This document shows, piece after piece, positions 1 to 9,284 of a stretch of DNA of 64,000 bases. Below the pieces are notes generated by a model. That model did no database searches and was not told where the DNA came from. It worked only from the letters and a program-made list of their open reading frames with translations. Position 1 is the first letter of the stretch, and each line of letters starts with the position of its first letter. The stretch covers positions 24,669 to 88,668 of the forward strand of contig JAFGCD010000040.1 in assembly GCA_016932835.1 (NCBI GenBank), written 5' to 3'. The DNA comes from Sedimentisphaerales bacterium. GTDB lineage: Bacteria; Planctomycetota; Phycisphaerae; Sedimentisphaerales; Anaerobacaceae. Both the position numbers and the translations under genes were made by a program.

Positions 1-1472
1 TGGATTTGACACAACTGATGGCCCAGGAACGCGGCCTCAAAGTCGATACCGAAAAATTCAACGAGCTTATGGCCGCCCAACGTCAACGGGCGCGCGCCGC
101 CCAGAAGGACAACTCGCTGCTTGCGGCCCTGGCCGATACGGAACTGCCCGTGACCGAAGATTTGCACAAGTATCATACCGATAGTTGCGAAGGCATAATC
201 GTCGGCTGGATCGACAAGGGAGGTTTCAGTGACACCGGTCGCATCCGGGCCGGCGCGGAGGTCGGGGTCGTTCTCGACAAGACCTGCTTCTATGCCGAAG
301 CCGGAGGGCAGGTGGGCGATTGCGGTGTTATAGAGACCGGCGACGCCCGGTTTGTCGTCGAGGCCACCACGAGGATAGCCAACTGTGTAGTTCATAGAGG
401 CAAAGTCACTGAAGGTTCGTTCTCGCCGGGCCAGAGCGTGAAGGCCCGGGTCGGCAAAGACAGGAACTCCATAAAGAAAAATCATACCGCCACACATCTG
501 CTGCAGTGGGCGCTGCAGCAGAGACTGGGCAGCGCGGTCGCCCAGCAGGGCAGCTTTGTCGGGCCGGAGTATTTGAGGTTCGACTTCACGTATCCCAAGG
601 CCCCGACCGCGGACGAACTCAGAGATGTCGAGAACCTTGTCCGAGAGCAAATCCTCGCCGATTTGCCCGTGACCTGGACGGTGATGCCTAAAGACCAGGC
701 CGAGAATCTCGGCGCGATGGCGCTTTTCGGCGAGAAGTACGGCAGCGAGGTCCGCGTAGTCTGCCTCGGCGCCGAAGATGATAGCGAAATCGCCGGGGCA
801 TTCAGTCGGGAGTTTTGCGGCGGCACGCACGTCGATAGACTCGGCGCTATCGGCGGATTCAAGATCATCAGGGAAGAGAGCATATCCGCAGGTGTCAGGA
901 GGATCACCGCCCTGACAGGAACAGCCTTGAATGATTACCTCGAAAAGGCGAGCAATATCGTCGATGAACTCTCCGCAATGCTGAAGGTTCCCGCCGAAGC
1001 TGTCTGCGAGAGAGTCGGCAAGCTGCTGCAGGACAACAAGAAGCTCGCCAAGGACCTCAAGTCCGCGGCTCGCTCGTCCGGTTCGGATGCCATGACACAG
1101 GCCGGACAGCTCCTCGACAACTGCGAAAAAATCGGCGATGCCCGCATAATCACCGGACAACTTCTCACCGCATCGGCTGAACAGGCAAGAGAAGCGATAG
1201 ACATGCTCAAGAAGAAGGCGAAATCTGCTGTTGTGGTCCTTGCTATGGCAGAGGGCGACGACAAGGCAACGCTCCTGGCAGGGGTCACCGACGACCTTAT
1301 CAAAAAGGGTCTAAAGGCCGGCGATATTGTCAAGGAAATTGCCCCGATAGTCGAAGGCGGCGGCGGCGGCAGACCGCAAATGGCCCAGGCAGGCGGCAAG
1401 AATCCCGCGAAAATCGGCGATGCCCTCGCCAGGGCCGCAGAACTTGTAAAGGCGAAGCTCGCCGGGGCTTAA
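1..1472 (+). CDS. alaS: Alanyl-tRNA synthetase, 3' part (5' end outside the window)
   Basis: This is the C-terminal part of cytoplasmic alanyl-tRNA synthetase, which charges tRNA-Ala and edits mischarged Ser/Gly. The reading frame is open from the window edge, and the first visible residues (DLTQLMAQERGL) match the end of the catalytic/tRNA-recognition region, so the class II catalytic core is cut off. About 490 residues are visible. The editing-domain zinc motifs are intact: HTATH near visible residue 160 and CGGTH near 271. The C-terminal DHHA1-type domain ends in a glycine-rich GGGGGRP segment typical of the family. A TTG at position 6 is only an internal Leu codon, not a start. The next gene follows after about 50 bases on the same strand. 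Confidence 0.97.
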   Translation, partial: DLTQLMAQERGLKVDTEKFNELMAAQRQRARAAQKDNSLLAALADTELPVTEDLHKYHTDSCEGIIVGWIDKGGFSDTGRIRAGAEVGVVLDKTCFYAEAGGQVGDCGVIETGDARFVVEATTRIANCVVHRGKVTEGSFSPGQSVKARVGKDRNSIKKNHTATHLLQWALQQRLGSAVAQQGSFVGPEYLRFDFTYPKAPTADELRDVENLVREQILADLPVTWTVMPKDQAENLGAMALFGEKYGSEVRVVCLGAEDDSEIAGAFSREFCGGTHVDRLGAIGGFKIIREESISAGVRRITALTGTALNDYLEKASNIVDELSAMLKVPAEAVCERVGKLLQDNKKLAKDLKSAARSSGSDAMTQAGQLLDNCEKIGDARIITGQLLTASAEQAREAIDMLKKKAKSAVVVLAMAEGDDKATLLAGVTDDLIKKGLKAGDIVKEIAPIVEGGGGGRPQMAQAGGKNPAKIGDALARAAELVKAKLAGA

Positions 1473-1525
1473 TATTGAAATAGCTGATTCTGAAATCCTC
1501 TTCTCGGTGGTTTGAACCGGACCTT

Positions 1526-2554
1526 ATGATCAAGTTCAACTGTCCAAATTGCGGCCGGAGATTGCGGGTATCCGAAAGCCATGCGGGCAGGGAGGGAACA
1601 TGCCCGAAGTGCCGCAGCGCACTCGTCGTTCCGGACAGTCAGGTGGTGGCGGACCTGCTAACCCCAAACAGCCGGATCGATGTGCCGCAGGCCTCAGAGA
1701 AGCCTCACTACAATCTCACTTTTCTTGATAACCCCCAGCCGATACCGCCTCCTACCGATTGCGCCGAAGCCGGCCGGGCCGAGGAGGATAACTCCGATGC
1801 CCTCTTGCTGTCGGCCCAGGCGCCGATGCTCGGCTCTGTAAGACATGAGCCCGAACCCATCCCGCAGAGAAAGCTGCCCTGGATAATCGATATCTTCCTC
1901 TATCCGACAAGCCGTCTGTCACTCGTCATCCTGGCTCTTTTTGCGATTGTGCCGATTGCGATACGCATCCTGGTTCTTTCGACCGGTCCGTTCATGCTGA
2001 TTACGCTCTGGCCCGGCTGGCTGGTCATCATATTCTTCTACCTCTATGCCTTCTGGTACTACTCTTCCGCAATCCGCCAAAGTGCAGAGGGAAAACTGCG
2101 GGCGCCGAACGAGATAACCGATGTCCCAGGAATGTGGGAAATGCTCGTCCAGCTCGGCAGAGCGGCAGCCTGCCTGCTGGTGTTCTTTCTCCCTGCCTTG
2201 ATCTATCTCAAACATGCCCAGGCACGCGACACCGTGTTCTGGATGCTGTTCGGCTCGGCAGCACTGCTCTTTCCGATGGGGTTCCTGGCTGTGAACGTTT
2301 TCGATTCGCTCAGGGGGCTTAACCCGGCCGTGATCGTACCTTCCATATACAAAACATTCCTGCCTTACTGCTGCCTGGCGTTGATTCACCTGGGAATCGG
2401 GCGACTCCTCGCCGAGATAGGTCCCTACTGGCAGAGATCCCGCGAAATGGCATACATATCACTCGGCGGGATATTCTACCTGATGCTTGTTTCGGGGCAT
2501 TTATTGGGCAGGCTCTACTTCCGGTATGAGGAGAAGCTCAACTGGGATGCCTGA
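1526..2554 (+). CDS. Zinc-ribbon membrane protein of unknown function
   Basis: This 342-residue protein begins with a zinc ribbon (CPNCGRRLRV...CPKC, residues about 5-29) of the type common at the N terminus of planctomycete and myxobacterial proteins. A Pro-rich, low-complexity linker follows to about residue 115. The second half has about six hydrophobic membrane segments (roughly 133-155, 158-178, 213-228, 237-258, 280-300 and 310-330). The overall plan is a cytoplasmic metal-binding head attached to a polytopic membrane domain. No catalytic motif is recognisable. It lies 53 bases after alaS on the same strand and converges with hisD. The ATG at 1526 places the zinc ribbon at the very start, as is usual for this architecture. 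Function unknown. Confidence 0.8.
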   Translation: MIKFNCPNCGRRLRVSESHAGREGTCPKCRSALVVPDSQVVADLLTPNSRIDVPQASEKPHYNLTFLDNPQPIPPPTDCAEAGRAEEDNSDALLLSAQAPMLGSVRHEPEPIPQRKLPWIIDIFLYPTSRLSLVILALFAIVPIAIRILVLSTGPFMLITLWPGWLVIIFFYLYAFWYYSSAIRQSAEGKLRAPNEITDVPGMWEMLVQLGRAAACLLVFFLPALIYLKHAQARDTVFWMLFGSAALLFPMGFLAVNVFDSLRGLNPAVIVPSIYKTFLPYCCLALIHLGIGRLLAEIGPYWQRSREMAYISLGGIFYLMLVSGHLLGRLYFRYEEKLNWDA

Positions 2555-2572
2555 CATCGGCCCGAAGTCGCC

Positions 2573-3898
2573 TCAATCCTGCCGCCTGATACGAACGCTC
2601 CGGGCGTGAGCATCGAGTCCCTCGACCTCAGCTAACCGAATAATATCCTCGGCGCCGGCGGCCAACTGCTCGGAGTTGTATTCGATGATGCTGATAGACT
2701 TGACGAAATCATTGCTCGTGACCGCACTGGAGAATCTGGCCCGTCCTCCCGTCGGGAGCGTATGGCTCGGCCCGGCCCAGTAATCGCCGACCGCAACCGG
2801 CGTATGAGGCCCGATGAATATCGCCCCTGCGTTGGTTATCCTCTCGGCGACTTGCCTGCTTTGATCGCCGCACTGCACCTCAAGGTGCTCGGTCGCGAAA
2901 TCATTTGCTGCCTCAACGGCTTTGTCTATATCGCCTGTAACAATTATAAGACTGAAGTGCCTGAGCGATTCGAGCGCCTCGGCGCTCCTGGGAAGTTCGG
3001 CCACCTGGCGCTTCAGTTCACCGAGCAATTCGCGCCCGAACGATTCCGAATCCGTGACGACAATTGCGCTGCTGTCGGTTCCGTGCTCGGCCTGGCTTAG
3101 CATATCGGCCGCCACCCACGCCGCCCTGGCCTGGTCATTGGCGATGATAAGGACTTCACTCGGCCCTGCAATCGAATCAATGGCAACGTAGTCGCCGGAG
3201 ACGTTCTTCTTGGCGTGCTGGACATACTTATTGCCGGGCCCGACAATCATATCGACTCTTGGGATGCTTCCTGCATCGAACGCCAGGGCCCCCACCGCCT
3301 GAGCGCCGCCGACACGGTAAACCTCGGTAATACCCAGCTCATAACAGACGCCTGAAATCACCGGATGAATAGTGCCTTTATACCGCGGCGGCGAGACAAC
3401 GGCAATCTCCTTGACGCCCGCAACCTGAGCGGGCACAGCCGTCATTATAACCGTCGAAGGAAGCGGGGCCGAGGCGCCAGGAACACAAATGCCGACCCTC
3501 CGAATAGGCGTGTACCTGATTCCCGCCGGCCTCGAAGTGCGGGAGTTCTTGCCGATGAAAATCTCCGTTTGATACTTTCGCACATTCTCAATCGCCAGCC
3601 GAAGCGAAGAAAGAACACCCTTATCCATCGCCTTGTGTGCCGCCTTGAGTTCGTCTTTGCTCACCCGGAATTGACCGGCCCTGAGCTTAACGCCGTCGAA
3701 TTTCTCCGTGTACTCGGCTACGGCTTCGTCGCCTCTTTCGGCGACATTGCGAAGAATATCCGCGACGCTGCGGCTCTCTTGGCTGTCTTGCCCGGCGAGC
3801 CGTGCCGCAGACATCGTTTTCACGCGGAATTGCTCCAGCCTGTTCTCGAAGTCCGTTTCGGATGACGATATCAGTATTTGGTCGAGTTCGTCGCTCAT
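2573..3898 (-). CDS. hisD: Histidinol dehydrogenase
   Basis: The gene encodes the NAD-dependent zinc enzyme that oxidises L-histidinol to L-histidine in two steps, the last reactions of histidine synthesis in the cytoplasm. Length (441 residues) is normal. Family features visible in order are the nucleotide-binding region after VGICVPGASAPLPSTV, the zinc ligands in SQAEHGTDS (Gln and His), the catalytic Glu-His pair in FATEHLEV, the Asp in VGDYWAGPSHTLPTGG, and the C-terminal His ligand in DAHARS. No other histidine gene is visible nearby, so hisD is outside a compact his operon here. The ATG at 3898 is preceded by AGGGA at a workable distance. It converges with the zinc-ribbon membrane protein. 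Confidence 0.95.
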   Translation of the reverse strand: MSDELDQILISSSETDFENRLEQFRVKTMSAARLAGQDSQESRSVADILRNVAERGDEAVAEYTEKFDGVKLRAGQFRVSKDELKAAHKAMDKGVLSSLRLAIENVRKYQTEIFIGKNSRTSRPAGIRYTPIRRVGICVPGASAPLPSTVIMTAVPAQVAGVKEIAVVSPPRYKGTIHPVISGVCYELGITEVYRVGGAQAVGALAFDAGSIPRVDMIVGPGNKYVQHAKKNVSGDYVAIDSIAGPSEVLIIANDQARAAWVAADMLSQAEHGTDSSAIVVTDSESFGRELLGELKRQVAELPRSAEALESLRHFSLIIVTGDIDKAVEAANDFATEHLEVQCGDQSRQVAERITNAGAIFIGPHTPVAVGDYWAGPSHTLPTGGRARFSSAVTSNDFVKSISIIEYNSEQLAAGAEDIIRLAEVEGLDAHARSVRIRRQD

Positions 3899-3952
3899 TG
3901 CTTAATCCCTGGCTTTTCATAATGTCCCGAGAAAGACGCTCTCCGTGACGGG

Positions 3953-5080
3953 TCAGTCCCCAAAGTTGCCGTGACCGTAGGCGCGTATGGCTTTTTGCAG
4001 GAGCAGGTAGTCCCGGCCCTTGTACTCTGTCTTTATCCCGGCTATCTTGAATCGAGCGCGATCCAGAGCGGCAGCGTTCGTCATCTCGGCAAGTTCGAGT
4101 GCCTCGCAGGGCAACAGGTGCAGCGTAGCCTGCCGAACGCTCAAGCCCAGGGCATCCAGAACAAAGACGATTCGCCCGCCGTCCCCTCTCTCAAGCATCG
4201 CGGTTCGGTCCGCCAGTACCGAGTCCAGCTTCATTGCAGGCCTCTTGGCCGGCTTGTTCTTTTCTTCGACTTCAGCCGGGACCTGATCTTCGGCTTGCTC
4301 AGGCTTCTTAACAGGTTCTTTTTCCGGAAGAGTTTCGTCCTGAGGCTGCTCGTTGGGTTCGGTTGCGGGTTTTATTTTGTTGGGAAGGTCGATCTTCCGA
4401 GGCTCAAGCTTTTCCGGTATCTCCTCGACCTTGGGCTGCATCTTCCTCGGCAGGACGATCTTCTTGCTGCCGAGCTTCTCTAAAACCTCCGCAGGTATCT
4501 CCAGCACGCTGTTAGGATCGGTCAGAACTTTAGGCAGTTCTGTTTTTTCAGGCGGGGCCGGCTCGACGGGCGGTTCGTTCGGCTCCTTAACATCCACCGG
4601 CCTGGCAGCGGCCTTGAGCTCCTTGACTTCGCTCAACTGCAGGTCGTTGGGTTCGCTCGGCCGGACCACAGGGTCAACCGGCGTGATCTCGACCACGGGC
4701 AGAAAGAACTCCGGGAATATGTAGTTGGCCCCTCGATATTTGGTGATTCGGCCCCAGAGCCTGTACGTGCTGTCGGGATGTTCGCCGGCATCGGTAACTA
4801 TCTTCCCCAGGGCCGTTGAAGGCAGCAACTGCATTCGAACCGGGCCTTTGACGACGACCATGAAATCATTTACATCCGCATTGAATCCGAACAGCCAAAC
4901 GTCATCCTGTTCGAACTTCATATATCCGGCCTGGTCCTGCGGCTTGGCCTTGATGAGTTTGCCCTCAATACCTGTCAGGGCGAAGCCGTCCCGAATCAGC
5001 TTCGGGCGCTTAGCTCCGCCCCCAAACGCCGAAAAACAACAACAGAGAATCATCGCTAAGATAGACAGCTTCTTATTCAT
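3953..5080 (-). CDS. Secreted protein with two similar domains and a Pro/Glu-rich linker
   Basis: I do not recognise a named family. The protein starts with a signal peptide (MNKKLSILAMILCCCFSAFG). A globular N-terminal domain of about 110 residues is followed by a long Pro-, Glu- and Lys-rich linker (about 140-290) and a C-terminal domain of about 80 residues. Both domains carry a similar pattern: a QLLP or HLLP strand with a following AL, then RITKYRGANYIF in the first and IKTEYKGRDYLLL in the second. This suggests an internal duplication of a small beta-rich unit. The linker resembles a periplasm- or envelope-spanning spacer. A GTG at 5098 directly after the upstream stop would add six residues; the ATG at 5080 is preferred because it starts the signal peptide. 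It is probably co-transcribed with the upstream LOG-family gene. Confidence 0.7.
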   Translation of the reverse strand: MNKKLSILAMILCCCFSAFGGGAKRPKLIRDGFALTGIEGKLIKAKPQDQAGYMKFEQDDVWLFGFNADVNDFMVVVKGPVRMQLLPSTALGKIVTDAGEHPDSTYRLWGRITKYRGANYIFPEFFLPVVEITPVDPVVRPSEPNDLQLSEVKELKAAARPVDVKEPNEPPVEPAPPEKTELPKVLTDPNSVLEIPAEVLEKLGSKKIVLPRKMQPKVEEIPEKLEPRKIDLPNKIKPATEPNEQPQDETLPEKEPVKKPEQAEDQVPAEVEEKNKPAKRPAMKLDSVLADRTAMLERGDGGRIVFVLDALGLSVRQATLHLLPCEALELAEMTNAAALDRARFKIAGIKTEYKGRDYLLLQKAIRAYGHGNFGD

Positions 5081-5100
5081 TTCGGTTGCTGCACACACCT

Positions 5101-5625
5101 CTATTTCAGGTTATCTACTATCAATTGAACGGCCTGCCCGGCATCGTTGGCTTGCATAACGGACATGCTGCTCTCGACATCGTCGCCGGCGACCACTTCG
5201 ACCAGCGGCTTCCAGAATTCGCCCATGAGTATAATCGGTTTTTCGCCTGTAAGGAAGCCCTTGTTTTTCAATTCCCAGACCATCGCCAACTCCAGCAGCG
5301 TTCCCGTACCGCCGGGCAGGACTATATAGGCCGCACCAAGCTCCACGAGAGTATTGAGCCGTTCGTTCAGCGAACCGGTCACAATCTCGCGGCTGACGTA
5401 CTCGTTTGCCTTGCTCTTGAAGGCCGAGCAGGTAACCCCGATTACCTCTCCGCCCGCTTCGGCCGCTCCTTTTGCCACGGCCAGCATCGTCCCCCCGTAT
5501 CCCCCGTTCGCCACGCAAAAGCCCGCCCGCGCCAGGCCCGCGCCTGTCGAATAAGCCATTTCATACGCCGGTTCGCCCGGCTTCGTCCTGCTTGTTCCGA
5601 ACAAGGTTACGATTCTCTTTTCCAT
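5101..5625 (-). CDS. LOG-family protein (putative nucleoside 5'-monophosphate phosphoribohydrolase)
   Basis: This 174-residue Rossmann-fold protein belongs to the LOG / lysine-decarboxylase-like family. Family members cleave cytokinin- or AMP-type nucleotides at the N-glycosidic bond. The key motif PGGTGTLLE (PGGxGTxxE) is present near residue 105, and the N-terminal GTSRTKPGE and GGYGGTM segments match the phosphate-binding parts of the fold. It resembles the short TIGR00725-like branch rather than plant-type LOG proteins, so the exact substrate is uncertain. It lies upstream of, and nearly abuts, the secreted two-domain protein, and lies 104 bases downstream of aconitase on the same strand. 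Confidence 0.8.
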   Translation of the reverse strand: MEKRIVTLFGTSRTKPGEPAYEMAYSTGAGLARAGFCVANGGYGGTMLAVAKGAAEAGGEVIGVTCSAFKSKANEYVSREIVTGSLNERLNTLVELGAAYIVLPGGTGTLLELAMVWELKNKGFLTGEKPIILMGEFWKPLVEVVAGDDVESSMSVMQANDAGQAVQLIVDNLK

Positions 5626-5729
5626 ACGTTACCATCCCGCATGTAATCCCATGATCATTCTGGATGGATTCCTTCTTTACCAGGCTCCTGAATCTTGTAC
5701 TGTCTGCGCTTCAAAGCGATTTGCACCGC

Positions 5730-7700
5730 CTATTCAGCCTGCTTGCGCGTCAAGTTCAACCGTCCGCCGCAAAGCAGAATCTCCCTGTCCCTTGCCGAGA
5801 GCGCCAGCTTCCCTGTGAATTCGAAGGAGCCGTCCGCCTTTGCTATCTTCAGCTCGTCGCTGCTCTTGACAGCCTCCACCAGGCCCTCGATGACCAGCTT
5901 GTCGCCGGCTTTGAGCTTGTCGTAGTCGCCCGGCTCGGCGAATTCTATAGGCACGATACAGAAGTTTATGAGATTGGCCTTGTGGATTCGCTCGATGCTC
6001 TTGGCAATCACCGCGCGAACGCCCAGGTACATCGGGCAAAGCGCCGCATGCTCTCGCGACGACCCTTGGCCGTAGCTCTCGCCGGCTGCGATAATCCCCG
6101 CCGTGCCTTTGCCCTTCAGTTCGAGCGCCCGCTCGGCGAAGGTGGCCTTGCCTTCTTCGTTAAAGCAGTTGAATACAACCTTCGCATACTCCGGCACGTT
6201 GGACCGCAGCTTCAGAAAAACGCCGGCGGGCATGATATGGTCCGTGGTGATCTTGTCGCCGCACTTGAGCAGCACCTGCCCCTTAAGATCTTCCGGCAGA
6301 GCCTTCGGGGCCTCCGGCACCACTATCGTAGGCCCCCGGTGAACTTCGACCTGCCTGGCTTCCTTTTCGCCCAAAGGCTTCTCTATCATGCTGTCGTCGA
6401 TGACAAAAGACTTCGGCAGTGCAACCTTCGGATATTGGGCGTCGATCAGTTCCGGCAAATCGCGCGGGTCGGTGATCTTGCCCGCCAGGGCCGAGGCGAC
6501 CGCCGTCTCCGGGCTTACCAGGTACACCTTGTCGCCTTTGGTCCCGCTGCGCCCGGCGAAGTTTCGATTGAACGTTCGAAGGCTGACAAGATCATTTGCC
6601 GGTGAGAATCCCTGTCCTATACAGGGCCCGCACCCGGTTTCCATAATACGCGCCCCGGCTGAGATCATATCGGCCAGCGCACCATTTTCGGCGAGCATGT
6701 TTAGGACTTCCCTGCTGCCCGGAGCAACCGCAAATTCGACCATGTTGTCGATCTGTCGCCCTTTCAGCACCTTCGCCGCCATCATCAAATCGGCATAACT
6801 CGAATTCGTGCAGCTGCCAACCGCGACCTGCCCGATTTTTAGCCCGGCGATTTCCCTGACGCTCTTTACGTTGTCCGGCGAAGAAGGACACGCCGCCATC
6901 GGCTCAAGCGCAGAGAGGTCTATCTCCACGATACGGTCATACTCGGCATCGGTATCGGCGGCCAACGGCTGATAGTCCCCGGCGCGCTGTTGAGCGGCCA
7001 GGAAATCTTGCGTCTGCTCGTCGCTGCAGAAGATGCTTGTCGTCACGCCCAGCTCGGCCCCCATATTCGTTATCGTCGCACGCTGCGGAACCGAGAGCGT
7101 CGCGACTGCCTCGCCGAAGTATTCCACCGCCCAGCCGACGTTGCCCTTGGTCGATAGTATGCTCAGCAGTTTCAGGATAACGTCCTTGGCGGCCACCCAG
7201 TCGTTCAGCCTGCCGGTGAGCCTGACTCCAAGGACCTTCGGGGCCGTCAGGTAGAAAGGTCCGCCCGCCATCGCCGCAGCCACATCGAGGCCGCCGGCTC
7301 CGATTGCAATCATCCCTATTCCGCCGCCCGTCGGCGTGTGCGAATCGCTGCCCAGAAGCGTCGCGCCGGGCTTGCCGAAACGCTCTAAGTGCACCTGGTG
7401 ACAGATTCCGTTACCCGCCCGTGAATGATAAACGCCGCACTTGGCCGCTATTGTCTGAAGGTACAGGTGGTCGTTGTGATTCTCAGGCCCGAAGCCGGCC
7501 ATGTTGTGGTCGATATAGCTCACGGAAAGGTCGGTCTTGACCGGCCCGGCCCCCATCGATTCGTAAAGCAGAAAGGCCGTAGTGCCCGTCGCATCCTGAG
7601 TGAGCGTCTGGTCTATACGGATCCCGATCTGCTCGCCAGCGACCAGGCTGCCCTCGACAAGGTGCTCACCCAATATCTTGTAAAACAGTGTCTGTCCCAA
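5730..7700 (-). CDS. acnA: Aconitate hydratase, Aquifex-type
   Basis: The enzyme isomerises citrate and isocitrate through cis-aconitate in the TCA cycle, using a [4Fe-4S] cluster. The three cluster cysteines are visible in SCTNSS and ETGCGPCIGQG. The substrate-binding GSDSHTPTGGG and the C-terminal swivel-domain segment GESYGQGSSREHAA are intact. The length (about 656 residues) fits the short Aquifex-type aconitases rather than the roughly 900-residue AcnA. I chose a TTG start at 7700 because AGGAG lies 8 bases upstream and because translation then begins with LGQTLFYKIL, as in relatives. An upstream ATG at 7724 would add eight unrelated residues. No citrate synthase or isocitrate dehydrogenase gene is adjacent. 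Confidence 0.93.
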   Translation of the reverse strand: MGQTLFYKILGEHLVEGSLVAGEQIGIRIDQTLTQDATGTTAFLLYESMGAGPVKTDLSVSYIDHNMAGFGPENHNDHLYLQTIAAKCGVYHSRAGNGICHQVHLERFGKPGATLLGSDSHTPTGGGIGMIAIGAGGLDVAAAMAGGPFYLTAPKVLGVRLTGRLNDWVAAKDVILKLLSILSTKGNVGWAVEYFGEAVATLSVPQRATITNMGAELGVTTSIFCSDEQTQDFLAAQQRAGDYQPLAADTDAEYDRIVEIDLSALEPMAACPSSPDNVKSVREIAGLKIGQVAVGSCTNSSYADLMMAAKVLKGRQIDNMVEFAVAPGSREVLNMLAENGALADMISAGARIMETGCGPCIGQGFSPANDLVSLRTFNRNFAGRSGTKGDKVYLVSPETAVASALAGKITDPRDLPELIDAQYPKVALPKSFVIDDSMIEKPLGEKEARQVEVHRGPTIVVPEAPKALPEDLKGQVLLKCGDKITTDHIMPAGVFLKLRSNVPEYAKVVFNCFNEEGKATFAERALELKGKGTAGIIAAGESYGQGSSREHAALCPMYLGVRAVIAKSIERIHKANLINFCIVPIEFAEPGDYDKLKAGDKLVIEGLVEAVKSSDELKIAKADGSFEFTGKLALSARDREILLCGGRLNLTRKQAE

Positions 7701-7824
7701 TTCGAGTACTCCTATAAAATGCAAGCGTACACTTTAACACAAAAACCGCCTCAAGACAAATCCCCACGAGGTGATATTCTTCATTATCCCCGTTATCTAT
7801 GTCGTACGGCCTCTCTTTAGATAA

Positions 7825-7870
7825 GCAAAAAGGCCGGGGCCTTGTCCGCTCCGCTTGCAAGACCCCGGCC
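7825..7870 (-). terminator. Intrinsic terminator after the first prepilin-like gene
   Basis: Read on the minus strand, GGCCGGGGTCTTG pairs with CAAGGCCCCGGCC (one mismatch or bulge in a very GC-rich stem of about 12 pairs) and is followed by TTTTTGC. It lies just past the stop at 7892, so it would end the first prepilin-like transcript before the aconitase promoter region. Confidence 0.88.
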
Positions 7871-7891
7871 ATAGCCGCTTACACCCGGCAC

Positions 7892-8776
7892 TCACGGGCC
7901 GGGCGTCGGGCGATTATCGGTCATCAATAGTGAATCGTTTCTTTTTGTTGGTTTGGCGTATGCGTCGGACGGCCTTACGCCTTTCTTCTTATCAATGCTC
8001 ACGCCGGTTATCGCCCAGGAGGTGTAAACATTATCGTCATCGATGCCGCAGAACGAAGCCCTCTCCATGCTCACGTGCCCGTCAACGAACAGTATGTTCT
8101 GGCCGTCTTCCTGGTGGGTCAGCGAGTTGCCGTAGCTAATCGATTTCTTGTCGCCGATTGGAAGGAAACTGTCCCAATCGTTGTCGGGCCCGCTGTGCGA
8201 CCGTGGCCCGGTCTCGAAATTCTTGAGCCACGGGTTCGGATCGCCCGCTACCGCCATCCCGGGATCGCTCGAAGATGTCAGGTCATACCCGGCGAAAGGA
8301 CAGTGATAAGCGTAGCTGCAGTGCTCCTGCGTCATCGTGGCGCCGAAATCCCAACAATCGACGATATCCATATCGGCGGGGGAACCGTGATCGGCCAGAC
8401 TGAACTTTGTAACACCGGAATCGCCCTTGCAGAGAAACGACGCCGGAGTCACCTCGGCATACTTGATAAGCAGGTAGAACTGCGACGTAATCGTCGCATT
8501 CCCGCTTGTCCCGTAAGCCGACGCCGCGTTTGAGGCAAGCCAGTTGGTGACCAGCCCCCAGCCGCCGCTGCCGGCACGCGGAAAATCATCGCTGTAATCG
8601 TTGGAATAGATCAGCATCGCCTTCCCGATGCCGGATAAGTTTGTCCCGCAGTGCAGCCGATAAGCGATCTGCCGGACTCTGGCAAGTGCGGGCATAAGAA
8701 TGCCCATCAACAGGGCTATGATCGCAATCACGACCAATAGCTCGACTAATGTGAAACCTCTTCTTTCCCGTTCCAT
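7892..8776 (-). CDS. Prepilin-like protein, H-x9-DG type (paralog 1)
   Basis: This 294-residue protein carries an N-terminal type IV prepilin/pseudopilin signal, RRGFTLVELLVVIAIIAL. Prepilin peptidase would cut after the Gly, and the conserved Glu5 is present. The first 30 residues after cleavage form the hydrophobic helix. The secreted C-terminal domain ends with HQEDGQNILFVDGHVSM, the H-x9-DG motif that defines a family greatly expanded in Planctomycetes. Functions there are mostly unknown: pili, secretion-system pseudopilins or surface proteins. AGGAG precedes the ATG. It is paralogous to the gene at 9518-10411 over nearly its whole length, and both have similar 5' flanks and their own terminators, indicating a tandem duplication. 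Confidence 0.9.
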   Translation of the reverse strand: MERERRGFTLVELLVVIAIIALLMGILMPALARVRQIAYRLHCGTNLSGIGKAMLIYSNDYSDDFPRAGSGGWGLVTNWLASNAASAYGTSGNATITSQFYLLIKYAEVTPASFLCKGDSGVTKFSLADHGSPADMDIVDCWDFGATMTQEHCSYAYHCPFAGYDLTSSSDPGMAVAGDPNPWLKNFETGPRSHSGPDNDWDSFLPIGDKKSISYGNSLTHQEDGQNILFVDGHVSMERASFCGIDDDNVYTSWAITGVSIDKKKGVRPSDAYAKPTKRNDSLLMTDNRPTPGP

Positions 8777-9126
8777 TTTTCTGCTCCTTCACGCTGTCGG
8801 AGATTCGCCTTATCCGACCGTCCCGGGCACGTCCTGCTAAAATTACGGACAAAAATGATTGCTCCGAATTGCCCCAGGCCGTTCTGACCCGACCCGGCTG
8901 CAAATACCTTACATGCCTTCGCAGTCATTCCATGCCATCGAGAAATGCACGACAACACACACCGTTCTATCAGCGAATCTCCATTGTTCTTTTATTCGCC
9001 TCGAGACGGTCGGTTTGAACGCATCTGCTGCGAGCGCCTCAGCCTTGTGCCCTTGGGGGCCTTACTGTCGGGAGACGACGGCTCGGCCGTCTCGATACGG
9101 AAGGCTTCTGCACGATGTGCCGATTG
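8777..9126. other. Intergenic region upstream of prepilin-like gene 1
   Basis: No supportable gene. The part next to the ATG at 8776 resembles the segment upstream of the second prepilin-like gene (shared GAGATTCGC and TCCGACC patches, and a GGTCGGTTT patch further out), so the duplication included promoter-proximal DNA. A GC-rich hairpin (GACGGC-TCG-GCCGTC) lies near 9078-9091. Confidence 0.6.
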
Positions 9127-9206
9127 GACAGGTTCGGGAGATGAAATGAAAAACAGATATGATAACTGCCTGGATTATGATGAACTTCTCAAGCCTGCCT
9201 GCCGGC
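9127..9206. repeat. Short repeat with terminal inverted repeats, copy 1
   Basis: An element of about 80 bp begins GGACAGGTTCGGG and ends CTTCTCAAGCCTGCCTG. Its core contains spaced TATGAT/ATTATGAT blocks. It aligns with the elements at 9285-9364 and 10690-10777; copies 1 and 2 share roughly three quarters of the core by eye. The ends are imperfect inverted repeats (GGCAGG..GGTTT against AAACCTGCC in the clearer copies). Confidence 0.7.
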
Positions 9207-9284
9207 TCCGGCGCAGACCTCTCAACGCTCATAGCCTACTCAGCATAATTGAGATTCTTGAACTGTCAAAGAACCACACCACTC

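Noticed and set aside
5664..6605. 313-codon plus-strand open frame across aconitase
   Set aside because: Antisense shadow of a certain gene, without signal, motif or ribosome site.
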